Shown: positions 18,423 to 27,677 of the stretch, in pieces
How the letters are laid out: each line of letters opens with the position of its first letter
How positions within the stretch are numbered: the stretch's first letter is position 1
NCBI GenBank assembly: GCA_045802605.1
Contig: JBJMQS010000001.1
Location: 60,525-124,524 of the forward strand
Direction of reading: 5' to 3'
Length of the DNA stretch: 64,000 nt
Source: JBJMQS01 sp045802605
GTDB taxonomy: Bacteria > Planctomycetota > Planctomycetia > Gemmatales > Gemmataceae
The notes under the pieces: generated by a model
The model's database searches: none
Seen by the model: only the letters and a program-made list of their open reading frames with translations
Told to the model about the DNA's origin: nothing
Made by a program: the position numbers and the translations under genes

Positions 18423-18854
18423 ATGTCTGGCTTCATTCCCCAATCTGTTGTTCGTGCGGCTGAGATGCGCGCCATGGGTGCGTCTTGGTCGGCGGCCTCT
18501 GCAGAAGCAGGTTGGAGCGTGGCCGGGCTGAAGAAATGGATTCGCGACCATCCTCAGATCTGGGCCCGCGAATTAGGACGGTTTCGTCGGGAGAATCAGG
18601 AGGCGGCCGGCGATGAAGCGGTCGCGGTGTTGCGCAAGCAGCTCCGCGCGACAGAAGCGAAGACCGTCTTGCAAGCCGCCGTCGTACTGGCGGGTCGCTT
18701 CGCTCCACGTCGGGGTCCAGTGCGAAAGGCGGATGCGAAGGATTCGAGCAACATGGAGGAGTTGCTCGAAGACGACAAATGGATCAAAGCCATTGAAGCC
18801 GTCGAGGCGGAAGGGGCTTTGCCGTCGGAGGCTGGGGCCTCAGAAGCTGGCTGA
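18423..18854 (+). CDS. Helix-turn-helix protein resembling phage terminase small-subunit-like regulators
   Basis: 143 residues from the ATG at 18423 (MSGFIPQSVVRAAEMRAMG); the longer frame upstream overlaps the end of mqnA and is not credible. The region MRAMGASWSAASAEAGWSVAGLKKWIRDHP forms a helix-turn-helix of the type found in transposase and small-terminase N-termini. A helical middle part and an acidic C-terminal tail follow. Start site is poorly supported since only a weak AGGTC lies upstream. Possible role in DNA binding; function unknown. Confidence 0.6.
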   Translation: MSGFIPQSVVRAAEMRAMGASWSAASAEAGWSVAGLKKWIRDHPQIWARELGRFRRENQEAAGDEAVAVLRKQLRATEAKTVLQAAVVLAGRFAPRRGPVRKADAKDSSNMEELLEDDKWIKAIEAVEAEGALPSEAGASEAG

Positions 18855-18905
18855 CAGAAAGGATGGCAACGATCGATTGTGTCTCAGTTTGGCAATGATT
18901 TGCAT

Positions 18906-19075
18906 TCACACCAAAGGTGTGAGATTTCTCAGCCCAGGGCAACGCCCTGGGTAAAGTGACATTTTCCGATGCAGGCTGAAGGCCTGCGATAGTCTGAGCC
19001 CTTCAGGCTGATATCGTTTTCGCGTGGTGACCCAGGGCTGCGCCCTGGGCTGAGAAATCTCAGGCCCTTGGCCTG
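18906..19075. repeat. Family A palindromic element, copy 2
   Basis: Same organisation as 5041-5213: TGAGATTTCTCAGCCCAGGGC on the left, a GCAGGCTGAAGGCCTGC centre, and GCCCTGGGCTGAGAAATCTCA on the right. It is preceded by GTGTCTCAGTTTGG, also seen at copy 1. The 18855-19116 gap holds nothing else. Confidence 0.8.
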
Positions 19076-19116
19076 AAAATCAAACTGACGCACATTTGAC
19101 CTTGAAGAGACTGCTT

Positions 19117-19383
19117 GGGTGATGCGGGCGCACAACTGTTCGCCCTAATGCGGTCGTCGCAGACGAACACCACCACCACTACTACCACCACCGCAAGCGA
19201 CGACCGGGCGGCCAATTCCACTGCTCGCCCGGCAAAGCCGCCCTTAAACACAAGGCGGCGAGCTTCGTCAACTTCTCAATCGAGAATTCAGAGGAGCGCG
19301 TGCTCCTGCTCGAAGCGGAAGATTCACCAACAACAACTCAAACGCCCACTTCGTCCGCATCATCCCAGGCACCGCTGCGCGCA
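19117..19383. repeat. ~265-bp duplicated element, left copy (inverted relative to 27678-27937)
   Basis: This stretch recurs reverse-complemented at 27678-27937 with small indels. It contains a CAC/ACC-rich microsatellite-like patch and a frame ending ...LLLEAEDSPTTTQTPTSSAS followed by a stop that reads like the C-terminus of a lost protein. The second copy has a 4-bp net deletion near its middle that breaks that frame, so neither copy looks like an intact gene. Confidence 0.8.
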
Positions 19384-19427
19384 CAAGTTCGTGCTTAGAA
19401 AGGCAGAAGTCTGAAATGAGATTGCGC

Positions 19428-20423
19428 TCACCGAAACGCCGGCGGCTCTTCGCGTTTACAGCTTGGGAAATCCAATTGCCGGGCGAACTTCGCTGCCTCG
19501 GCGGCGCCGAAGTCGCGGTCCAGGCCAGCGTCGTGAAAATCGACCGAGAGCGGGCCATCGTAGCCGACCGCATTGAGAGCTCGCATGAAATTCTCCCAGT
19601 CTACGCCGCCGCGTCCCGGAGCGCGAAACTCCCAACCGCGGCGCGAATCACCGGACGAGAAGTACGAATTCAACAGACCCGATCGTCCGTTGAGCAGGAT
19701 CGCGACATCGCGCAGGTGCACGTGGTAAACCCGCTCGCCGAAGTGCCGCACGAACGCGGCGGGGTCCACGCCCTGCCAGTGCAGATGGGCCGGATCAACG
19801 CAGAAGCCGAATTCCGGCCGGCGATCGATCGAATCCAACAATCGTTCCGAACTGTAGAAATCAAACGCCAGTTGGCCCGGATGCACCTCGCAAGCGAACC
19901 GGACTCCGGTTTCGTGACACACGTCGAGAATTGGATGCCACGTCGCAGCGAAATCGTGGAAAGCCCGCTCAACCTGCTCCGCGGACGGCCCCGGATGGCC
20001 CACGACGTAGGACCAGATCGGCGAGCCAGTGAAGCCGCTTACGGCAGAAGCGCCAAGTCGTTGCGCGGCGCGAATGGTGGCGACCATTTCATCCACCGCC
20101 CGGCGGCGCACGCCGGCGGGATCGCCGTTGCCCCAGACATGCTCAGGCACCAGATCGCGGTGGCGTTCGTCGATGACATCGCCGAGCGCTTGGCTCAATC
20201 GATGAGCCGCGATGACCGGCGCTTGCAGTTCGTGAGTGGACAAACATGCCAGCTTGCGGGTTGCGTAGTCGCTGTCGTCGAGGAGCCGGTGGATATCGAG
20301 ATGATCACCCCAAATGGCGAGCTCAAGGCCGGCGTAGGACCAGGAGGACGCTCGGCCCGCCAGTTCCTCCAGCGGCAGATCGGCAAACGGTCCGCTGAAC
20401 AGAATGATTGGCCGCGGCATCAT
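19428..20423 (-). CDS. Sugar phosphate isomerase/epimerase-like TIM-barrel protein
   Basis: About 331 residues from ATG 20423 (a second ATG follows at once), with AAGGAAGG upstream. The AP-endonuclease-2 / xylose-isomerase-like TIM barrel is seen in YAGLELAIWGDHLDI, the ACLSTHELQAP strand, FACEVHPGQLAFD, FGFCVDPAHLHWQG and VYHVHLRD, which supply Glu, Asp and His ligands for divalent metal. Members isomerise or epimerise sugars and inositols. Planctomycetes carry many paralogues with unknown substrates. It stands alone between repeats on both sides. Confidence 0.85.
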   Translation of the reverse strand: MMPRPIILFSGPFADLPLEELAGRASSWSYAGLELAIWGDHLDIHRLLDDSDYATRKLACLSTHELQAPVIAAHRLSQALGDVIDERHRDLVPEHVWGNGDPAGVRRRAVDEMVATIRAAQRLGASAVSGFTGSPIWSYVVGHPGPSAEQVERAFHDFAATWHPILDVCHETGVRFACEVHPGQLAFDFYSSERLLDSIDRRPEFGFCVDPAHLHWQGVDPAAFVRHFGERVYHVHLRDVAILLNGRSGLLNSYFSSGDSRRGWEFRAPGRGGVDWENFMRALNAVGYDGPLSVDFHDAGLDRDFGAAEAAKFARQLDFPSCKREEPPAFR

Positions 20424-20520
20424 GCCTTCCTTGCAATATGCTTCGTGGCGGGGTCTGAAGCTTCTTCCATTTCGTGGCACACTCTGAGGCCCCTGCATTC
20501 TTGGGTCGCATCTGGCTTAT

Positions 20521-20633
20521 GCATTTCGTGGCCGGGTCTGAGGTCGCCCTCAGCGACCGAAGGCCCGGTTGAACCCGCAAGCGCTTGCCACTCCACCGGG
20601 GCATCGAAGACTCTGCCCCGGCCACGAAATCCA
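20521..20633. repeat. Family B palindrome, copy 1 (degenerate)
   Basis: Left arm ATTTCGTGGCCGGGTCTGAG, centre with CCCGCAAGCGCTTGCC, right arm CCCCGGCCACGAAAT. The right arm is less well kept than at 44331-44466 and 52429-52541. Confidence 0.7.
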
Positions 20634-20762
20634 GGGACCCTGGCGCGGCCACGAAGTACAAGGACCCTGCCGAGCCACGAAATACAGGGACCCCCGCTAC
20701 GAAATGCAATGGCCCTGCTGGAGCCACGAAATACAGAGACTCGGCTTGGGCCACGTAATGCC
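20622..20762. repeat. Degenerate tandem repeats of a CCACGAAATACAGGGACC unit
   Basis: Five or six copies, ~26-29 bp apart, of a unit like CCACGAAATACAGGGACC (variants CCACGAAGTACAAGGACC, CTACGAAATGCAATGGCC, CCACGTAATGCC). They follow on from the right arm of the family B element and seem to be repeated fragments of that arm. Confidence 0.7.
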
Positions 20763-20774
20763 AAAGCAGAAACA

Positions 20775-22319
20775 TTACCCGCCTGGCTTGTATTCCGTCG
20801 TTTCCGGCGATGCGGGCGTCGGCGTTCGCAGCGTGGGGGCATCCACCATCTGGGTCTGCGGCCCGTTGCTCATGGTCGCCGATGGAGCCGATGGTGGCGG
20901 CATCAGCGGCTCATCGGGGAAATCTTCATCGGTATAAACTTCGTCGGTTTCGGTGTCATCCACGCGTTGCCGCATGAGCAGGTAGATCATCGTGCCCGCG
21001 GTGAAGAAGTAGCTGTAGCCAAAGCCGACGATGAGAAGAACCGCGAGCTTCAACCACAATCCGACCAGATATGCACTGGCTCTGTTCCACCAGTAGGTGT
21101 GTTCATTCAAATAAGTCGTTCGCTCGGCCGGAGTCGCATATGTCTTCAATTCGGGACGATCCACCAACAAATCGTGCCATTCATAGGTGGCGGGGGCGTA
21201 GACGAACAGGTGATCCACACGACGACTGCTGTAATACTCAGTGCCCGGCGTTTGGCCCAGCGACCATTTGGTGAGATAGACCACCAACGATCCCATGAAT
21301 GCGACGAAAAATACGACGACCATGCCATAGGCAATTGCAACAATGCCCGACCACACATAGGCCCACGGCGATTGATAGACGTAGTTGTAAGAGCGCGACA
21401 GCGCGTCGAACGTGTCGGAACCTTCGGCGCTAATCGTCGGATACATGAGGGGGTAACCAACCAAGCCAACCAACAACAATGCTTGTGCCAACCCCAGAAG
21501 CATTGGCACTATCCAAAGCACGCCGTCCACCAAGTCGCCCAGGATCGGAATCAGGTGGATGAGGCCGAAGATCATGATGATGATCGTGATGCCAGCCACC
21601 ATGACCAAAGGCACAAGAGGCGCGGACAAATAATGCACATAACGGTTCATGGCGAAGCGCAAAGCGTCACGCATGCTGCCTGCGTCTTTACCGGCGAGTT
21701 GCAGTACGGCAATGCGAGTAATCGCGCCGCCAAAGAGCGCCCAAACGGCCAGCGTCCACAACGTGCCGACGAGCAAGTAAATCCGAGTGACAAAGTCGGC
21801 CCGCGGATTGAGTAGGAGGATCACCGGCTTAAGAAACTTGACGAGCGGTTCGAGCAGAACGGGTGCTTGCTCCGTGACGACCCACTCCCAAAATCGACCC
21901 GGCTGATAAAGCGGACCGTGAACGCCGCCTTCTCGATAACTCCCAGTCACCAAGAGAAAAGGATTTGGACCTCGATCTTCATTCCAAGGCCGGACGCGAA
22001 ATATGCCCGGCTGCCGTTCCCACGGTTCGGCGGTGTCGGTCCGGGGTGCGCCGGCGAGGGCATGAAAGAACATGTACTGTTCGCGGTCGCGGAGATAAGT
22101 TTTTTCGAGTTGGGGATTGTTCTGCGCGGCCTCCGCGCTGGGCGGCGTCGGGGCACTTCGCATGCTCGCGACCGCTGCACTCCAAAACCACCAACCCACC
22201 CACATCAACACGATGCCAGCGGCTGCTAAGAGAAGCTTTTTGTCGAGAGCCACTTGGGCGGTGCGGAAGAGATCTGTCCACCACCACCTACGACCAGTGC
22301 CGCTGAGCCCATCGGCCAT
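20775..22319 (-). CDS. Large multi-pass membrane protein, unknown
   Basis: 514 residues from the ATG at 22319, with AAAGGAG upstream. An N-terminal cytoplasmic WWWTDLF segment is followed by a first helix (KLLLAAAGIVLMWVGWWFW), a periplasmic part with YREGGVHGPLYQPG, then about six helices and a proline-rich cytoplasmic tail (LMPPPSAPSATMSNG). The ISAEGSDTFDALSRSYNYV stretch resembles the loop seen in YIP1-like or DUF6159-like membrane proteins. Function unknown; a planctomycete-specific family is likely. Confidence 0.7.
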   Translation of the reverse strand: MADGLSGTGRRWWWTDLFRTAQVALDKKLLLAAAGIVLMWVGWWFWSAAVASMRSAPTPPSAEAAQNNPQLEKTYLRDREQYMFFHALAGAPRTDTAEPWERQPGIFRVRPWNEDRGPNPFLLVTGSYREGGVHGPLYQPGRFWEWVVTEQAPVLLEPLVKFLKPVILLLNPRADFVTRIYLLVGTLWTLAVWALFGGAITRIAVLQLAGKDAGSMRDALRFAMNRYVHYLSAPLVPLVMVAGITIIIMIFGLIHLIPILGDLVDGVLWIVPMLLGLAQALLLVGLVGYPLMYPTISAEGSDTFDALSRSYNYVYQSPWAYVWSGIVAIAYGMVVVFFVAFMGSLVVYLTKWSLGQTPGTEYYSSRRVDHLFVYAPATYEWHDLLVDRPELKTYATPAERTTYLNEHTYWWNRASAYLVGLWLKLAVLLIVGFGYSYFFTAGTMIYLLMRQRVDDTETDEVYTDEDFPDEPLMPPPSAPSATMSNGPQTQMVDAPTLRTPTPASPETTEYKPGG

Positions 22320-22422
22320 GCCCAACTCCTTTGCCCTGAGGGGTTCTCGTCGGGTGGATGTTATACCCAAGCGGTGGGCAGAAAACAGTGGTCAGCGGTC
22401 AGTGGTCATCAGTCGGAGAAAC

Positions 22423-22451
22423 GAAAAAACCCCGTGGATTTCACGGGGTTT
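22423..22451 (-). terminator. Rho-independent terminator of the BBP7-like gene
   Basis: Minus strand: AACCCCGTG / CACGGGGTT stem followed by TTTTTTCG, about 35 bp after the stop at 22486. Confidence 0.9.
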
Positions 22452-22485
22452 GAAGCATGTCGTTTCAGTTGGCCTCAAGGCAGTC

Positions 22486-23745
22486 CTAGAAGATGAACGC
22501 GATACCAGCGTTGAAGCCGTCGAGATACCGCACGCCGCGGTTCTTCCAGTCCGGATCCAAGTTGCGGAAGTCGAAGGCAATCGGTTGATCGGCTGCGACC
22601 GTGTTGAAGAAGGACATGAAGTTCCAGCCAGCGCGAATCTGCACGCTCTCCCACGGATACCAGTACAGATTCACGTTGGCGTTAACTTCCGGAACAAAGG
22701 AGAAGTTGGTCGCCGACTTTTTGGCTCCGACGTTGCGGTCGCCACGCTCGTAGGCGGCTCGCTCTTTGACAATGTCGGCGAGGCCCGCGGCGTCGCCTTC
22801 GAAGGCAATCGCGAAGCCCTTGCCGATGTAGCGATCCGCACCGATGCCGACGAACGGTCCGTACATACGGTTGGAGACAATATTGGAGTAGGTGGCAGTG
22901 TCCTGTGGTCCAGCGTTGCCATTGAAGTCGGTGGACACGGTACGCCACTGGAAGCGTTCCCAGATCCAGGCGAAGCGACCACCTGCGCGACCGTAGATCC
23001 GGCAACTGTCGTTCTGATACCAGGGCACCTTGCCGGCGATGTCCACTTGCTCGTACCGCTGGGTAAAGCTGATTGACATGTTCGTGGCACCATTCCAGAT
23101 GCCCGCGAGCGACGTTGGATTGCCCAACGCGATTTTGTCTGCCGGCCCGCTGAACTCCACCGGGGCGTTGAAGACTGGTGAGAGTAGCAATGTATCGACA
23201 ACGTTCGGTCCAACCGCGAAGTTCGGCGGGAACAGTGACGCTCCCGCGGAATAGGTGGCTTCGTGTATGTGAAGCCATTTCAATTCGACGGCTGCACCGG
23301 AATCGAACTTGTAACCGAGTGATATCGCCCAGCCAGGTTGATATGACTCTTGCTGGCGGAGGTCATCGGTTGCGAGCGCCTCATTACCACTGCCGTATCG
23401 CGTGCCCGGAACAAACGGGCCTCGGATAATCAGTGGAGGAGCCGCGTCGGAATCGACAACGGTACCGTTGAGATCAGCGGTCACTGCTCCGTCCATATCG
23501 ACGAAGCCGCGGACCGCGACGGTTTGGTGTCTGATGGGATTCGTCTGGCGGAACATGATGAATTCAACGCCAGTGTAGAATCCGCCCACGACATCCATCC
23601 GCGGATGCCCAGTGGGCAGCGGGATGACAGGGTCAGCTGGCGGTAGATCGAGGTCGCGGCCCCCGGGAAGGCTCTGGCCGAGCGCCCCGTTGACGCACAA
23701 CGCCGCCGCCAGCAGCACGGCCGCATAGCCGGTCGTCCTACGCAT
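22486..23745 (-). CDS. BBP7-like outer-membrane beta-barrel protein
   Basis: 419 residues from the ATG at 23745, preceded by GGGAGGAGAGGGGAC. A signal peptide (TGYAAVLLAAALCVNGALG) is followed by alternating hydrophobic strands with aromatic girdles, e.g. VVGGFYTGVEFIMFRQTNP, WAISLGYKFDSGAAVELKWL, and a C-terminal FNAGIAFIF that ends in Phe, the classical outer-membrane insertion signal. The FxRQTNPI and GWAISLGYKF features fit the BBP7 family of planctomycetes. Its role may be porin or scaffold. It has its own terminator and forms a divergent pair with the Gly-rich protein gene. Confidence 0.85.
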   Translation of the reverse strand: MRRTTGYAAVLLAAALCVNGALGQSLPGGRDLDLPPADPVIPLPTGHPRMDVVGGFYTGVEFIMFRQTNPIRHQTVAVRGFVDMDGAVTADLNGTVVDSDAAPPLIIRGPFVPGTRYGSGNEALATDDLRQQESYQPGWAISLGYKFDSGAAVELKWLHIHEATYSAGASLFPPNFAVGPNVVDTLLLSPVFNAPVEFSGPADKIALGNPTSLAGIWNGATNMSISFTQRYEQVDIAGKVPWYQNDSCRIYGRAGGRFAWIWERFQWRTVSTDFNGNAGPQDTATYSNIVSNRMYGPFVGIGADRYIGKGFAIAFEGDAAGLADIVKERAAYERGDRNVGAKKSATNFSFVPEVNANVNLYWYPWESVQIRAGWNFMSFFNTVAADQPIAFDFRNLDPDWKNRGVRYLDGFNAGIAFIF

Positions 23746-24197
23746 GTCCCCTCTCCTCCCTGACGTGCCAGCCATGGGCGCTGGCCCCCCGTAATCCTCG
23801 TGTGAGCGGGTACCCCCGACGCTAGGGATGAGCCCGTAGCGCTGTAGCCCGATCTGCACCGACGAGGAGTCGCGTTAATAACGATTACGCCGGTTGTGTC
23901 AATATGAAATTCGACGGAAATACGAATCAGGTTTTGCGCAAGTTTGGAACCGGGCTGCGTCGGTAAAATAGGAAACGTCGCCAAGAGCGTTTGGGTCTAC
24001 GTGTCTTCCGGACATAACGACCTTTACCTCGGCCCCTTCCTTGACGGCTGGCCCCCCTGGGGTTTATGTTTGAGACTGGAGATGCTGGGGAAATTGCAGC
24101 ACCGTCTCACTGCATCATCATTATCCGCGGATAGTGTGAATGGTGCGGCCGAATTTATTACCGCGCTCAAATCGATACCGGCCAGGAGATTCCGACG
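23746..24197. other. Divergent intergenic region, nothing else recognised
   Basis: 452 bp between two divergent genes for exported proteins. It is less GC-rich around 23870-23970. It must hold promoters for both, but I could not name a convincing -35/-10 pair, operator or small gene. Confidence 0.4.
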
Positions 24198-24947
24198 ATG
24201 ACTCGATACTTACGACAACCGGGACCATGGGTCGCCATTGTCCTTTCGAGTTGGGGCCTGGTGACCGGCATCAGTTTCGTTCGGGCCCAACCCGTCGGCG
24301 GAAGTGTTCCCACCTTCCGGCCGGGCGGCGGTGTTCCAGTTCGCGGCGTTCCTATGCAATTGCGGCAACCGGCCGTCTCGTTCCCGGGACCAAATGGCAC
24401 AACGCTGGGGCCATTCCCGCGACCGGCGTCGGTCATGCCGAACACACCGATCATCTCCAAGGGCTTTCAACAGCAGCCAACGCAGCCGAATTTCTTCGGC
24501 TTCAACGGTTCGGCCCAAACCGGCAATAGTGGCACCAGTGGCAGTGCTCTGGGGTCGAGTGGCGGCAACAGCGGGGGCATCAGCGGCGGGACCTCAGGCA
24601 CTAGCGGCAGCACGGGCAACTCAGGCTCGTCGGGAATCTCCGGGTCTTCCGGAGGCGCCTCGGGCCTAACCGGCGGTACTTCCCAGGTTGCCCAAGGGCA
24701 GAACTTCCAGAATCCTTCCGCTAACCTCGGCTTCCCGCAAGCCCCAGTGGGGTACTTCGGTGGCTTCACCGGTGGCGGAATCACCGGTTCTGGTATTGCT
24801 GGCAACAATGGCGTCGGCGGAGCTGGTATCTCGGGCGGACAACAGGGGGGTGTCGGCGGCGGTATCAGCGGTGCTGGTGGCTTTGGTGCACAAGGCTTCG
24901 GTGGCGGCCAAAAGGGCATCGCCGGCGGCGGCAACAACGGCATCTAG
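24198..24947 (+). CDS. Exported Gly/Ser-rich protein
   Basis: 249 residues with CCAGGAG upstream. The signal peptide (WVAIVLSSWGLVTGISFVRA) is followed by a Pro-rich segment (PTFRPGGGVPVRGVP) and then over 120 residues of low-complexity Gly/Ser/Asn/Thr repeats (GTSGSTGNSGSSGIS; GGGISGAGGFGAQGFGGGQK). No folded domain is visible. It may be a cell-surface or matrix protein. A hairpin follows at 24971. Confidence 0.7.
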   Translation: MTRYLRQPGPWVAIVLSSWGLVTGISFVRAQPVGGSVPTFRPGGGVPVRGVPMQLRQPAVSFPGPNGTTLGPFPRPASVMPNTPIISKGFQQQPTQPNFFGFNGSAQTGNSGTSGSALGSSGGNSGGISGGTSGTSGSTGNSGSSGISGSSGGASGLTGGTSQVAQGQNFQNPSANLGFPQAPVGYFGGFTGGGITGSGIAGNNGVGGAGISGGQQGGVGGGISGAGGFGAQGFGGGQKGIAGGGNNGI

Positions 24948-24970
24948 TTGTCTCACGAATTCCAATCCAG

Positions 24971-25012
24971 CGGGGTTCGCGGCCCACAAGCCGCGAGCCC
25001 CGTTTGCGTTTG
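24971..25012 (+). terminator. Probable terminator after the Gly-rich protein
   Basis: A 13-bp stem CGGGGTTCGCGGC / GCCGCGAGCCCCG (one G-T pair) followed by TTTGCGTTTG. The T-tract is imperfect. Confidence 0.6.
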
Positions 25013-25025
25013 TAGAACACTAAGC

Positions 25026-26492
25026 ATGTTCCGACACTTGTCCGTCATTGTGACTTTGCTCCTCGTTACACCACTGCGCGCCGGCTCGTTCGAGGAGGCC
25101 GAGGCCGATACCCTTGTACGCAACGCTTTGAAAGCGTGGGATGTGCCCGGTGCCGCAGTCGTCGTGGTGTCGCGTGATCGTGTCCTTTATCTCAAAGGTC
25201 ACGGCGTCAAAGAACTCGGCAAGCCGGCGCCAGTGGACCCTGACACTGTTTTTCCTCTCGCCTCCTGTTCTAAAGCCTTCACATCGGTTCTGATTTCCCA
25301 ACTCGCCGATGAAGGCAAGTTGACCTGGGACGATTCGGTCCGCAAACATCTGCCCGACTTTCATTTGTCCGACCCCGTGGCTGATGCTGGCGTTGCACTT
25401 CGCGACTTGATGTGTCATCGCACCGGCGTGGCCCAGCATGACTTTGTTTGGTACCACTCGCCGTTTAAACAGGACGAGATTGTCCGGCGCGTGGGATTCC
25501 TTCCGCTTTCGAAACCGTTTCGCACAACCTTTCAATATCAGAGCGTGATGGTCACCGCAGCCGGGCTGGCGGCCGGTCGAGCGGCCAACAAGCCGTGGGA
25601 AGACTTGATTCGTGAGCGGATTCTCGAGCCACTCGATATGCCACACACGACATGCGTGACTCCGGTCAACGGCCGGGCCGCGCCGCATCGTCCGAATGCG
25701 GCCGGCAAATTGGAGCCGATTGCTTGGTACGAACAAAATGAGCCCAATCCTTCCAGTTCGATTCACACCACGGCTCGCGATCTGTCGCATTGGCTGGCCT
25801 TTCAATTGGGCGATGGCCAATTTTTGGGCAAACGGCTGGTTTCTTCCGAAGGACTTAAGGAAACCCATACGCCGCAGATTCCGGAAAAACTTGAGGGTTT
25901 GGGCCGGCTATTGCAACCCGATACGCTCATGATGAGTTACGGCCTGGGCTGGGTGATTCACGATTATCGCGGGCATCTCTTGTGGTCGCATACCGGGTTG
26001 ATCGATGGCTTTCGCGTGCAAATGGCGCTGGCCCCACGCGAGGGTTTGGGCATCGCCGTGTTGTCGAACCGCTTTGAGACTCGCATGAACCTGGCGCTCG
26101 TCAACAACTTTCTCGACCGCATGTTGGACCTATCGGTGCGAGATTGGGACGGCTATTTGCGCCAGGTGGTCCATGAAGAAGCGAAGGCGGTGGCGAAGGA
26201 ACGCGACGACCATGACCTCCGCCGCGACCCGGCCGGCAAGCCGGCACGGCCACTGAGCGACTTCGCGGGGAAATACGAAAACGCAGCATACGGCACTGCG
26301 GAAGTCGTGGTCGAAGGCAATTCGCTCGTTTGGCATTGGAACAAGTTTCGCGTGCCTATGCGATTCTGGCGCGGATTGGAGTTTGATCTGTCGGACCGAG
26401 ATTTGCGCGACCAACAATTGACCTTTGTCGAACAGGACGGAAAGTTTACGGGCTTTCGCTTATTCGACGTCGAGTGGCAAGCTAAGCGTTGA
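25026..26492 (+). CDS. Class C beta-lactamase-like serine hydrolase
   Basis: 488 residues from the ATG at 25026, with a signal peptide (LSVIVTLLLVTPLRA). The serine-hydrolase catalytic set is present: S80-C-S-K83 (PLASCSKAF), FQYQS as the Y-x-S/N motif, and SHTG in place of KTG. A C-terminal lipocalin-like domain of about 100 residues (FAGKYENAAYGTAEVVV...) is typical of Pab87/EstB-type hydrolases. Periplasmic; the substrate could be D-peptides or esters. The stop overlaps mqnC by 11 bp from the opposite side. Whether it degrades beta-lactams cannot be judged. Confidence 0.85.
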   Translation: MFRHLSVIVTLLLVTPLRAGSFEEAEADTLVRNALKAWDVPGAAVVVVSRDRVLYLKGHGVKELGKPAPVDPDTVFPLASCSKAFTSVLISQLADEGKLTWDDSVRKHLPDFHLSDPVADAGVALRDLMCHRTGVAQHDFVWYHSPFKQDEIVRRVGFLPLSKPFRTTFQYQSVMVTAAGLAAGRAANKPWEDLIRERILEPLDMPHTTCVTPVNGRAAPHRPNAAGKLEPIAWYEQNEPNPSSSIHTTARDLSHWLAFQLGDGQFLGKRLVSSEGLKETHTPQIPEKLEGLGRLLQPDTLMMSYGLGWVIHDYRGHLLWSHTGLIDGFRVQMALAPREGLGIAVLSNRFETRMNLALVNNFLDRMLDLSVRDWDGYLRQVVHEEAKAVAKERDDHDLRRDPAGKPARPLSDFAGKYENAAYGTAEVVVEGNSLVWHWNKFRVPMRFWRGLEFDLSDRDLRDQQLTFVEQDGKFTGFRLFDVEWQAKR

Positions 26493-27609
26493 TGACCGGC
26501 AATTCGCGCGACGACGCCGGCGCTTTCGGCTGCACGCGCGACTCGATCAACTGGTAGAACACATTGCGCTGCCGCGGCTCGAAGCCGGCCTCGCGAATGT
26601 AGCGCTTGATCTCTTCAAGCGTCAGATGATACACCGTGCCGGCCGCGGCGACGACGTTCTCTTCGATCATCAAGCTGCCCATGTCGTTGGCGCCGAAGAA
26701 GAGTGCGAGCTGACCGATCTTGCCGCCTTGCGTGACCCATGAAGATTGAATGTTCGGAATGTTGTCGAGGTATAGCCGGGCGATCGCCTGCGTGCGCAGA
26801 TATTCGTGCGAGCCAGCGGCCGGATGATCGGCCATCTTGTGCCCCGGCTGAAACGTCCAGCAGATGAACGCGGTGAAGCCGCCAGTCTCGTCCTGCAGTT
26901 GCCGCAGGCGCTCGAAATGCTCCACGCGCTCGGCGAGTGTTTCGACGTGGCCAAACATCATGGTGCATGTGGAGCGGCCGCCGAGTTTGTGCCACTGCCG
27001 ATGCACTTCCAGCCATTCTTCGGTCATGACTTTGTTCACGGTCAGCGCGGCCCGCACTCGATCGACCAGAATCTCCGCGCCACCGCCCGGGAGACTACCC
27101 ATGCCGGCCGCCTTGAGCCGCTGCAGCGTTTCCAAAAGCGAGATCTTGGAGATCTTGTGAATATGCCAGATTTCCGACGCGCTGAATGCGTGGAGGTTCA
27201 CTTCGGGATACCGTGTTCGCAAATCGCGGAGCAACTCTTCGTACCACTCGATCTTCAGCGATGGATGATTGCCCCCTTGGAGCAGAATCTGATCGCCGCC
27301 AAGGGCGATGGTTTCGTCGATCTTGCGGTACAGTTCCTCGCGCGAAAGCACGTAGGCATCGCTGTCGGATGACTTGCGGTAGAACGCGCAGAAATCACAC
27401 ACCGCGGCGCAGACGTTTGTGTAGTTGATGTTGCGGTCGATGTTATAGGTGCGAATCGGCTCCGGGTGCAGCCGACGGGTCACCGCATCCGCGGCTCGCC
27501 CGAGGCGAGCCAGATCGTGACATTCGAAAAGCTGCACGCCCTCCTCGGGCGTGAGCCGTTGGCCTGCAACGGCCTTCGCAAGGAGCCGGTCTAGATCCGC
27601 GACAGACAT
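26482..27609 (-). CDS. mqnC: Cyclic dehypoxanthine futalosine synthase MqnC (radical SAM)
   Basis: 375 residues from the ATG at 27609. Radical SAM cluster motif CAAVCDFC at C67, C71, C74, in the MqnC context NYTNVCAAVCDFCAFYR. Other family blocks are GGDQILLQGGNHPSL, FSASEIWHIHK, GMGSLPGGGAEIL, TMMFGHVETLAERVEH and GANDMGSLMIEENVV. It closes the dehypoxanthine futalosine ring in the menaquinone pathway, in the cytoplasm, using SAM and a 4Fe-4S cluster. The other futalosine enzymes (mqnB, mqnD, mqnE) are not in the window. Its 3' end overlaps the hydrolase gene by 11 bp. Confidence 0.95.
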   Translation of the reverse strand: MSVADLDRLLAKAVAGQRLTPEEGVQLFECHDLARLGRAADAVTRRLHPEPIRTYNIDRNINYTNVCAAVCDFCAFYRKSSDSDAYVLSREELYRKIDETIALGGDQILLQGGNHPSLKIEWYEELLRDLRTRYPEVNLHAFSASEIWHIHKISKISLLETLQRLKAAGMGSLPGGGAEILVDRVRAALTVNKVMTEEWLEVHRQWHKLGGRSTCTMMFGHVETLAERVEHFERLRQLQDETGGFTAFICWTFQPGHKMADHPAAGSHEYLRTQAIARLYLDNIPNIQSSWVTQGGKIGQLALFFGANDMGSLMIEENVVAAAGTVYHLTLEEIKRYIREAGFEPRQRNVFYQLIESRVQPKAPASSRELPVINA

Positions 27610-27677
27610 TGCCAATTTGCCTTTCTTTCCCTGCCGGTGAATTAACCGGCAAAAGGGATTTTATTAAACCGGATTCA

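Noticed and set aside
19416..21815. A 799-residue plus-strand frame over the isomerase and membrane protein genes
   Set aside because: It is antisense to two well-supported minus-strand genes and to intergenic repeats, and shows no domain.
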